Shown: piece after piece, positions 1 through 6,522 of the stretch
Position numbering within the stretch: position 1 is the first letter of the stretch
Layout: every line of letters begins with the position of its first letter
From: Candidatus Poribacteria bacterium
GTDB lineage: Bacteria > Poribacteria > WGA-4E > UBA9662
DNA: 15,997 nt
Direction: 5' to 3'
Assembly: GCA_002729015.1 (NCBI GenBank)
Contig: PBVO01000102.1
Coordinates: 31,987-47,983, forward strand
Program-made: the position numbers and the translations under genes
Notes under the pieces: generated by a model
Database searches by the model: none
What the model saw: only the letters and a program-made list of their open reading frames with translations
Told to the model about the DNA's origin: nothing

Positions 1-183
1 ACCTATGCAGGAGGACAAGCACAACTCAGTGGAAAAATTATCCGAATTGCGCATTTGGGATGGGTAACAGAACAAGATGTAGTTATAGCTCTTGCCGCAT
101 TGGAACGTGGTCTTATAGAAACAGGTTACTCTATTAGCCTTGGTTCATCGATAACAGCGGCTCAACAAACCTTTTTAGGATAA
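1..183 (+). CDS. Class V aminotransferase, C-terminal fragment (cut by window start)
   Basis: The first frame is open from base 1 to the TAA at 181-183 and encodes the last 60 residues of a protein. The fragment contains GGQAQLSGKIIRIAHLGWV, then an EQDVVIALAALE helix. This is the characteristic C-terminal small-domain pattern of class V PLP-dependent aminotransferases of the serine-pyruvate / alanine-glyoxylate type, where a G-K-I-x-R-I-x-H-x-G segment precedes the final helix. The family moves amino groups between small amino acids and 2-oxo acids in the cytosol. The PLP lysine and most of the active site lie upstream of the window, so the substrate cannot be inferred. The next gene begins 59 bases later with its own strong ribosome binding site. 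Confidence 0.85.
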   Translation, partial: TYAGGQAQLSGKIIRIAHLGWVTEQDVVIALAALERGLIETGYSISLGSSITAAQQTFLG

Positions 184-196
184 ATCTATACTTATC

Positions 197-213
197 GAGT
201 AGCTAAAGTACTC
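197..213 (+). repeat. Small inverted repeat in the gap before the Rieske gene
   Basis: GAGTA and TACTC flank a 7-base centre (5-bp perfect arms). A run of six T lies 8 bases further on at 222-227. The stem is short and too far from the T run for a classical intrinsic terminator. It could be a weak attenuator or chance. Confidence 0.25.
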
Positions 214-227
214 AATCGATATTTTTT

Positions 228-232
228 GGAGG
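228..232 (+). promoter_or_regulatory. Shine-Dalgarno GGAGG for the Rieske gene
   Basis: A perfect GGAGG lies 10 bases before the ATG at 243. It fixes that start and indicates a conventional anti-SD in this organism. Confidence 0.75.
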
Positions 233-242
233 AAAATACGAT

Positions 243-575
243 ATGTATGTAAAAGCAGCGACTATTGATCAAGTGAAACCCGGTCGTGGTTTTGGTGTTC
301 GGCTGGACCAGTTGTTCGTAGGAATTTATAATGTTGATGGCGAGTACTTTGCCATCGATGATGTCTGTCCTCATATGGGAGCTAGCTTACACCATGGTTG
401 GTTAGATGGGTGTGTAGTATCTTGCCCTTTGCATATGTGGGAGTTCGATGTAAAAACTGGCACCTCTGTTTGGCCTGGCGACGCAGATTTAATTTCTTAT
501 CCGGTAAAAATTGAAGGAGAAGATATTTTGGTGGATGTCGATTCTCCAAAAAACAAGGATGGAGTTGACGTGTGA
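243..575 (+). CDS. Small Rieske [2Fe-2S] ferredoxin-like protein
   Basis: This 110-residue protein is essentially one Rieske domain. The cluster ligands are plain: C42-P-H44 in DDVCPHMGASL and C61-P-L-H64 in SCPLHMWEFD, the CxH...CxxH arrangement in which two Cys and two His hold a [2Fe-2S] cluster. Length and layout match the soluble ferredoxin components of Rieske oxygenases or the NirD-like class, not membrane bc1 Rieske proteins. No signal peptide or membrane anchor is present, so it is probably a cytosolic electron carrier. No oxygenase alpha subunit or ferredoxin reductase lies nearby. Its TGA is contained in the GTGA that starts the epimerase, so the two are probably translationally coupled. 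The redox partner is unknown. Confidence 0.9.
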   Translation: MYVKAATIDQVKPGRGFGVRLDQLFVGIYNVDGEYFAIDDVCPHMGASLHHGWLDGCVVSCPLHMWEFDVKTGTSVWPGDADLISYPVKIEGEDILVDVDSPKNKDGVDV

Positions 576-1531
576 AATATCTGATCACAGGCGGTTTTGG
601 TTGTATTGGGTCTTACGTTATTCGGGATTTGCTGAAACAAGCAGCCGAAATCGTCGTCTACGATCTTACTTACGATTTGACTATACCAAAGATGGTACTA
701 ACTGATAAGCAACTTGATAAGATTGAATTCGTACCTGGTGATATTACCGATGCCTCCAGTTTGATGAGAGCACTTAAGAAGCATCAAGTCGACCGTATCA
801 TTCACCTAGCTTCTTGGCAAGTTCCGGCTTGTCAATCTAATCCACCACAGGCTCTTAGAGTAGTGTCAGAGGCTACCATCAACGTATTCGAGGCAGCACG
901 CCTTTTTGATATTCAGAGGGTCGTCTGGGCTAGCAGTGTGGCTGTTTTTGGTCTACCAGAGGACTATGGTTATCAGCGTATCGGTAATGATGCTCCTCAC
1001 TTTCCAAAATTTATCTATGGAGCATGCAAATCCCTTAATGAAAGATATGCTCAACATTACTTCGATGAATATGGGCTGGATACTATTGGTCTTAGATTTA
1101 CTGCTGTTTATGGTGTGGGGCGAACAAGAGGTATGAGCTCTTTCACGACGCAGATGATTGAATCTGCTGCCTTAGGCAAACCTTATATTGTTCCATTTGG
1201 GGACGATAAAGTTGATTGGCAGTACGTTGAGGATGTGTCTCATTCTATCGTCATGTCTTGTGATTGCCCAACTACTCAAACTCGTGTCTTTAATGTTAAA
1301 GGTGGGCTTTGGCCAGTAAAAGAAGGGTTTGAATACGTCAAAAAATTAGTACCCTCTGCGGATCTAACGTTGGAACCCGGCTTATTTGGTATCTCTTGGG
1401 ATTATGACGCCACTCCGATAGAAGAAGAGATTGGTTTCGTTCCCAGCTACAACATGGAACAAGGCATCGTCAGAACAATCAATCTATTTCGTGAACTTAA
1501 CGGCCTTGACTATATCGAAGTGCCAACCTAA
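572..1531 (+). CDS. NAD-dependent epimerase/dehydratase (extended SDR)
   Basis: A GTG at 572 starts this 319-residue protein, overlapping the Rieske stop by 4 bases, with GGAG at 561-564 as the likely ribosome binding site. The N-terminal Rossmann fingerprint TGGFGCIG (residues 6-13) fits the TGxxGxxG of extended short-chain dehydrogenases. S121-S122 (in WASSVAVFG) and Y149-GAC-K153 form the catalytic Ser/YxxxK set. The family performs NAD(P)-dependent epimerisation, dehydration or reduction on nucleotide sugars or related small molecules. Length (about 310-340) is normal. The substrate-binding C-terminal half does not identify a substrate. Coupling with a Rieske ferredoxin is unusual for a sugar-nucleotide epimerase. 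Assignment to the superfamily is secure; anything narrower is not. Confidence 0.88.
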   Translation: MKYLITGGFGCIGSYVIRDLLKQAAEIVVYDLTYDLTIPKMVLTDKQLDKIEFVPGDITDASSLMRALKKHQVDRIIHLASWQVPACQSNPPQALRVVSEATINVFEAARLFDIQRVVWASSVAVFGLPEDYGYQRIGNDAPHFPKFIYGACKSLNERYAQHYFDEYGLDTIGLRFTAVYGVGRTRGMSSFTTQMIESAALGKPYIVPFGDDKVDWQYVEDVSHSIVMSCDCPTTQTRVFNVKGGLWPVKEGFEYVKKLVPSADLTLEPGLFGISWDYDATPIEEEIGFVPSYNMEQGIVRTINLFRELNGLDYIEVPT

Positions 1532-1581
1532 ATGCACGAACCTTTTCCGTGTAAGTTTTACTACATTATTGTTAAATTGAG

Positions 1582-1603
1582 GTGCTATTTGGAGTATCAG
1601 CAC
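1582..1603. repeat. Inverted repeat between convergent genes
   Basis: GTGCT (1582-1586) and AGCAC (1599-1603) can pair, and two further AT pairs can form across a bulge. It sits between the convergent ends of the epimerase gene and recN, where a bidirectional terminator would be expected. No T run follows on either strand, so a Rho-independent terminator is not demonstrated. Confidence 0.25.
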
Positions 1604-1659
1604 ATCCCCTAAAGTCAATTCTTATTCAAGGGCTAATACTGCTGACGTCAAACAATCAT

Positions 1660-3324
1660 CTAAGAGAGATTCAGTAGCTCTTTAGCATGAGCAATTGCTG
1701 TATCTGTATCTTGTCCACCCTGCATTCTCGCAATCTCCTCGATACGTTCTTCCATTGTTAATTCTTTAGCAGTAATAAAAGTATTTTTTCCAATAACTTT
1801 CTTGTTTATGCGAAAGTGTTTATCTGCTAGACTAGCGATCTGTGGTAGGTGGGAAATACAGATTAACTGACGAAATTGTGACAACTGTTTCAATTTATGT
1901 CCTACTACATTGGCAGTGTGCCCACCGATGCCCACATCAATTTCATCGAAAATTAAGGTTGGGATTGGATCAGTTTGGGCAAGGATACTTTTCAACGCCA
2001 GCATGAGACGAGAAATTTCTCCACCTGAAGCAATTTCTACTAGTGGCTTGAGTTCGGATCCGATATTAGTAGAAACTAAAAATTCAATAGAATCAATACC
2101 GGTAGCGGTCAAATCGGTTTGTTCTTGCGAGATATAAAACTGTGCCTTCTCCATGCTCAAAGTACGTAGTTCTTTTTGTATCAGTGTTTCTAGCTTTCTT
2201 GCAATGGATTTTCGCTTAACTGAAAGCAACTCCGCTTTCGCTTGGGCCGACTTTTCGACTTTTTGTAGCTTTTCTTGCACTATTTTAATTTTTTCAGAAG
2301 ATAATTCAATGGTTTCTAATTTTTCAACTGCTTTTTGATAATGACCAATGACTTGTTCTGTTGTAGCACCATATTTTTGCTTCATCCGACTGAAAATTGA
2401 AAGCCTATCTTCGATTTCATTCAATCGCCTTGGTAAAAACTCGATTTGATCGCGATAATCCCGCATATCTTGAGCCAAATCTTCGATTTCATAGAGCGTT
2501 GACTCTAACCTTTGGTTAGTAGATTCAATTTGTTCATCTAAATCAGCTAACTTAGTTGACGATTTGTTTAATGCTCTCAAGGTATCCAGCAACGATGGTT
2601 TCATTTGCCCGCCAAGTAACCCCTGATAAATCTGATCGGCTAATTCAAAAAGTTGCTGGGCATTCGATAAGCGTTGACGTTCCTTGTTAAGTTCTTCTTC
2701 TTCGCCGACTTGTAAATCAGCTTCAGCAATTTCTTTGACCTGAAAACTGAGGAGATCCTTTTCCGCTTTCAGCTGTTGATAGTCGTGATTTAATTTGGTA
2801 ATCTGGTGTGTAAGCGATTGTGCCGACTCGTATTTTGAGGCCACTTCTTGCCTCAAGGATATTAAGCCACCATAATCGTCCAGAATTTGACTATGCATTC
2901 CTTGTTGAAAAAGAGATTGATGTTGGTGTTGACCGTGAATATCAACTAACAAATGACCAAGAGTCTTTAACTGTTTGAGGTTAATAACGTGTCCATTTAT
3001 ATTACTACGGCTTCTACCACTTTGAGTTATTTGACGATGAAGAGTTAATAGTTCTTCATCATCAATTTCAATTGTTTGTAAGCTCTTCTGTATTTGTTGA
3101 AAAACTGGTGCAACAGGGTCTGCAACAATTTGTATTGTCGCTTGTTCCTGGCCTTTGCGAACGATATTACCTCGTATTCGCTCGCCCAAAACTAAGCCAA
3201 GAGAGTGAAGAATCACTGACTTACCAGCGCCAGTCTCGCCAGTTAGAATGTTGAATCGAGGTGAAAAAGTCAATTGGACTTGATCAATCAGGGCAATATT
3301 TTCAATATAAAGTTCCGTAATCAT
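1660..3324 (-). CDS. recN: DNA repair protein RecN (SMC-like ATPase)
   Basis: This 554-residue protein has the usual RecN length (about 550-560) and architecture. The N-terminal ATPase half carries Walker A GETGAGKS (29-36) and a Q-loop region with HGQHQHQ (130-136). A coiled coil runs roughly 155-390, with a short hinge near 225-265. The C-terminal half has the signature ASGGE (432-436), Walker B LIFDEID (457-463) and the SHLPQIA switch (491-497). RecN is a cytosolic SMC-family protein that gathers broken DNA ends during RecA-dependent double-strand break repair. The ATG at 3324 gives the family's typical start (an I-x-N-x-A-L-I motif near residue 10). No clear Shine-Dalgarno precedes it. 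Many bacteria place recN under LexA, but I see no standard LexA box upstream. A candidate promoter lies about 125 bases upstream. Confidence 0.97.
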   Translation of the reverse strand: MITELYIENIALIDQVQLTFSPRFNILTGETGAGKSVILHSLGLVLGERIRGNIVRKGQEQATIQIVADPVAPVFQQIQKSLQTIEIDDEELLTLHRQITQSGRSRSNINGHVINLKQLKTLGHLLVDIHGQHQHQSLFQQGMHSQILDDYGGLISLRQEVASKYESAQSLTHQITKLNHDYQQLKAEKDLLSFQVKEIAEADLQVGEEEELNKERQRLSNAQQLFELADQIYQGLLGGQMKPSLLDTLRALNKSSTKLADLDEQIESTNQRLESTLYEIEDLAQDMRDYRDQIEFLPRRLNEIEDRLSIFSRMKQKYGATTEQVIGHYQKAVEKLETIELSSEKIKIVQEKLQKVEKSAQAKAELLSVKRKSIARKLETLIQKELRTLSMEKAQFYISQEQTDLTATGIDSIEFLVSTNIGSELKPLVEIASGGEISRLMLALKSILAQTDPIPTLIFDEIDVGIGGHTANVVGHKLKQLSQFRQLICISHLPQIASLADKHFRINKKVIGKNTFITAKELTMEERIEEIARMQGGQDTDTAIAHAKELLNLS

Positions 3325-3450
3325 GCCAAATTTTTCGTCGAAATGATAGAAGCAGTAGGGAAGGAGTGTACCCGAGGCAATTTGAACGACTTACTGTAAT
3401 CAACAGATGACGAGCCGGATTCAGCCAAATCGCACGCACTTAACGCCGTG

Positions 3451-3459
3451 ATTATAACA
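3451..3459 (-). promoter_or_regulatory. Candidate extended -10 promoter for recN, inside a near-palindrome
   Basis: Read on the minus strand, bases 3459-3451 are TGTTATAAT, a perfect extended -10 (TGnTATAAT). The -35 region is poor, as is usual for extended -10 promoters. The element lies in a small inverted repeat, CGTG at 3447-3450 and CACG at 3458-3461 around the AT core. A dimeric repressor binding there would cover the promoter. This is sequence-pattern evidence only. Confidence 0.4.
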
Positions 3460-3532
3460 CGAAAAATAATGATTGAACAGGTAAGGATCTATAAGTCCGT
3501 CTGATTAAGATTAGATCGTATAGATTTTTAGT

Positions 3533-3561
3533 TTGACTTTGGCATAAACGTCGTTGATAAT
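3533..3561 (+). promoter_or_regulatory. Candidate sigma-70 promoter for the dioxygenase operon
   Basis: TTGACT (3533-3538) and GATAAT (3556-3561) each match the sigma-70 consensus at five of six bases, with an ideal 17-base spacer. Transcription would begin near 3568, leaving a leader of about 50 bases before the GTG at 3618. This is the best promoter match seen in the window and supports 3618-10131 as a transcription unit. Confidence 0.55.
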
Positions 3562-3607
3562 CCAGATTGATACTTAGAAAGTTAATTACCTCCATTATTT
3601 AGTATTT

Positions 3608-3612
3608 AGGAG
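3608..3612 (+). promoter_or_regulatory. Shine-Dalgarno AGGAG deciding a GTG start
   Basis: AGGAG ends 5 bases before the GTG at 3618. The next in-frame ATG is codon 13, inside the conserved N-terminal helix of the dioxygenase, so the GTG is preferred. Confidence 0.6.
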
Positions 3613-3617
3613 TTTTT

Positions 3618-5483
3618 GTGATAGACAACCAAAACTTGTTGAATGATGAACAAATGCGGCATTTCATCGTCAATGGTTATGTCAAAGTTCAGACGGACCT
3701 TCCAACCCAATTACACAAACGAATTTTCGATAAAACCAACGCCATATTCGAGCGTTGTAGGTCTTTTGAACGCCGGTATAACCCACTTAATAATATTTTG
3801 CCGATGGTGCATGAACTACAAGAAGTTCTCGACGCTCCACAGGTCCGAGGGGCTTTAAGTAGTATTCTTGGAGATGATTGCGTCCTGCATCCTCACCGCC
3901 ATTGCCATCCCAATTTCCCTCAGGAACCATCCGAATCGAAAGCGTTAACTATGCCTCTTCACAAAGATGGACATGCTACGGGTAAACGCCCTCGGCATCA
4001 TTTACCTCGTTGGGCTATCTTATTCTATTTTCCGCAAGAATGCCCGATTGAGCTCGGCCCAACTTGCCTAATTCCAGGTAATCAATATTTAAAGGATATT
4101 TCCTCTAGGGATTTGAATACTAGAGATTTGGTTCCAGATCCGCAAGGAAATGGGACATTTCTGCTACCCGACACTTTTACTAATCGCCACCTAACCACCC
4201 TGGAAGGAGAACTTGGAGATGTTTGGGTGATGCACTTCGATATTGCTCATTCTGTTTTTCAGAACTATCAAGACTTAGCCCGTTATGGGATGAAATTCGT
4301 TTATATGAGAACGGAAGAGCCCACAATTCCATCGTGGCATAATACTGAAAATTACTGGTATCCACCGAAAAATAACTGGGTTTCTAATGATTACGAAATT
4401 GTATGGACTTATGTTTGGAATTGGCTATCTGGCAAATCAGATTTGTTCGAAACCAAGCGTAAACCCACAGAAGAAAGTATTCGGTACTGGGTGAGTCAGC
4501 TATCAGCCGATAATCGACAGAAACGATTGGAATCAATCAAAGAGCTAGGGTTTCTTCGGCAGTCGGCTAACATTGCTATTACTGATTTAATTGCTCAACT
4601 ACAAGATGATTACGAACCAATTCGGCTGAATGCTACTTACGCACTCGCAGCGATCGGTGAAAGCGCAGTTGAACCACTAATTGAACAGTTAAGATACAGT
4701 AAAGATGATTATGATGAAGAGCCTATACTGCATATGTCTGATGCGGCTCATAGCTTAGCGGCTATTGGTGAACCAGCTGTCCCAGCTCTAAAACAAGCGC
4801 TATGTGAACCCGAAGAGCATATCCAGTCCCAGGCTGCTTATGCCTTAGGTGAAATGAGCTGGCGTTCAACTAATGCTACTCCTGATTTATTAAATTTGTT
4901 ATCCAATTCTAATAGCCCTGTCAATCAACATATAATTTCCGCCTTAGGCATCATTAAAACCCCTATTTCTAAGGTTGTACCAGTGTTAGTGAGTATATTG
5001 GAAGATTCTGAAGATATGCCACTGTCTTTGTTCGCTGCACAAGCTTTAGTTCGCATTGGCCAATCCGCAGAGTCGGCTATTCCAGCTCTGTCAAAAGCTC
5101 TCAAATCTTCCTCACCTTATATCCGAGCTTTTTCTGCAGAAGCTTTGAGTAGAATCGGTACTCAGGAAGCTCTACAACCACTTGTTGCTCAATTAAGGAC
5201 CAGTCGATGGTTTAACTATCAGGGGGCTAAAGTTAAGGTCTTAGAGATTCCAATCCAATCTCGGAATTTTGACTTGAACAATATAGAGATGGTTCAATCC
5301 CTCATAATTTCAGAATTTGAAAGCAAGTATAAGCACAAATTAAGTGAGATAGTTCATACTTCAATCGAAGATTGTGATTGCATTAGATTTTTGATGGCTG
5401 ACGGTAATGAAGGATTTGTTGAACGAAAAAACGATGATTTGCATTACTACTACCTACGTCGAGTAATTGAAGGTGCTTATTAG
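3618..5483 (+). CDS. Phytanoyl-CoA dioxygenase (PhyH) domain fused to HEAT repeats
   Basis: The 621-residue product has two parts. Residues about 8-270 form a PhyH-type Fe(II)/2-oxoglutarate dioxygenase. The metal triad is H115-K-D117 (MPLHKDGH) and H211 (FDIAHSVFQN), and R222 lies 11 residues after H211, where these enzymes bind the 2-oxoglutarate carboxylate. Residues about 290-527 are HEAT-like helical repeats, seen as recurring A-A-x-A-L-x-x-I-G units (AAIGESAVEPL, AAIGEPAVPAL, YALGEMS, ALGIIKTPI, ALVRIGQSA, ALSRIGTQEA). The tail (about 530-621) is acidic-basic mixed and unrecognised. PhyH enzymes hydroxylate or halogenate small molecules or lipids in the cytosol; the HEAT array is probably a protein-binding or E/Z-lyase-like scaffold. 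It is first in a probable four-gene operon, 24 bases before an aldo/keto reductase. The hydroxylase fold is secure; the substrate is not known. Confidence 0.88.
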   Translation: MIDNQNLLNDEQMRHFIVNGYVKVQTDLPTQLHKRIFDKTNAIFERCRSFERRYNPLNNILPMVHELQEVLDAPQVRGALSSILGDDCVLHPHRHCHPNFPQEPSESKALTMPLHKDGHATGKRPRHHLPRWAILFYFPQECPIELGPTCLIPGNQYLKDISSRDLNTRDLVPDPQGNGTFLLPDTFTNRHLTTLEGELGDVWVMHFDIAHSVFQNYQDLARYGMKFVYMRTEEPTIPSWHNTENYWYPPKNNWVSNDYEIVWTYVWNWLSGKSDLFETKRKPTEESIRYWVSQLSADNRQKRLESIKELGFLRQSANIAITDLIAQLQDDYEPIRLNATYALAAIGESAVEPLIEQLRYSKDDYDEEPILHMSDAAHSLAAIGEPAVPALKQALCEPEEHIQSQAAYALGEMSWRSTNATPDLLNLLSNSNSPVNQHIISALGIIKTPISKVVPVLVSILEDSEDMPLSLFAAQALVRIGQSAESAIPALSKALKSSSPYIRAFSAEALSRIGTQEALQPLVAQLRTSRWFNYQGAKVKVLEIPIQSRNFDLNNIEMVQSLIISEFESKYKHKLSEIVHTSIEDCDCIRFLMADGNEGFVERKNDDLHYYYLRRVIEGAY

Positions 5484-5507
5484 CTATAGAAAATGGCGAG
5501 ATGAAAT

Positions 5508-6488
5508 ATGGATAAGATACCAAATCGTAGTGAAGTGACCTTCCCAGCGATGGGAATTGGTTGCTGGTCTTATGGGGGTGGTGATTATTGGGGACTTCAA
5601 GCCCAATCAGATGTTGATGAAGTTGTAGGGGCGGCGTTAGATAATGGTATCAACTTTTTTGATACAGCAGCTGGTTATAACGAAGGTCGAAGTGAAGAGT
5701 CTCTTGGAATCGCGCTTAAATCAAGGCGACAAGAGGCTGTAATTGGTACAAAAACAGGAGATGTTAACCCACAAACATTATCTCAACAACTTGAAAGTAG
5801 CTTACGTCGATTGCAAACAGATTATGTTGATCTTTATATGGTTCATTGGCCTAATCCGAAATATTCAGCTGATGAATTATTTGAAAGTTTGATGCAAATC
5901 AAAAGAGCGGGAAAGGTTAGGGCTATTGGAGTTTGTAATTTTGGTGTTAAACAATTGTCAGAAGGTCTGGTAGTAAACGATCAGATTGAGATTAACCAGC
6001 TTTGTTACAACTTATTGTCCCGAGCAATTGAAATAGAAATAATGCCGCTATGTACGCAAAATAAAATTGGTATTTTAGCTTATATGCCACTACTTCAAGG
6101 TATTTTAGCTGATCGTTTTCAACGAATTGAAGATATTCCACCTCAGCAGTCTCGGTTTCGCCACTTTCGTTCGAATAAGGAAATGTCGATACATAGAGAA
6201 TCGGGTGCTGAAACCAAAATGTGGGAAACAATAGAACAAATCCGACATATTTGTAGAGATGAGAATCAACCTATGAGCCGACTGTCAATCGCGTGGGTAA
6301 TGGCAAAATCGGCTGTCTCCTGTGTATTAGTGGGAACACGAAATGTTGATGAATTAACGGAAAATTTGAAAACTGTTAACTATGTAATCTCGCCTGAGTT
6401 AGAACAAAAACTAGACCAGGTAACCCTCAGCTTACGTGATCAGATGGGTAGTAACGCAGATTATTTCTGGGCCACAAGAACTCATTGA
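5508..6488 (+). CDS. Aldo/keto reductase
   Basis: The 326-residue protein is a full-length (alpha/beta)8 aldo/keto reductase. The four catalytic residues are present: D52 (NFFDTAAGY), Y57, K82 (GTKTGD) and H113 (YMVHWPNP). The C-terminal NADP-binding loop has VLVGTRNVDEL (about 283-293), close to the family's I-P-G-x-x-x-x-x-x-L pattern. The enzyme would interconvert a carbonyl and an alcohol with NADPH in the cytosol. YxxxxD-type chemistry and the trace GVCNFG place it among the broad sugar/aldehyde reductases, and substrate choice cannot be read. It follows the dioxygenase gene by 24 bases with only a weak purine-rich region before the ATG, consistent with being an internal operon gene. It may act on the product of the dioxygenase. 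Confidence 0.92.
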   Translation: MDKIPNRSEVTFPAMGIGCWSYGGGDYWGLQAQSDVDEVVGAALDNGINFFDTAAGYNEGRSEESLGIALKSRRQEAVIGTKTGDVNPQTLSQQLESSLRRLQTDYVDLYMVHWPNPKYSADELFESLMQIKRAGKVRAIGVCNFGVKQLSEGLVVNDQIEINQLCYNLLSRAIEIEIMPLCTQNKIGILAYMPLLQGILADRFQRIEDIPPQQSRFRHFRSNKEMSIHRESGAETKMWETIEQIRHICRDENQPMSRLSIAWVMAKSAVSCVLVGTRNVDELTENLKTVNYVISPELEQKLDQVTLSLRDQMGSNADYFWATRTH

Positions 6489-6522
6489 GAAAAACTAACC
6501 TTTGTTACAATGAAGACCCAAT

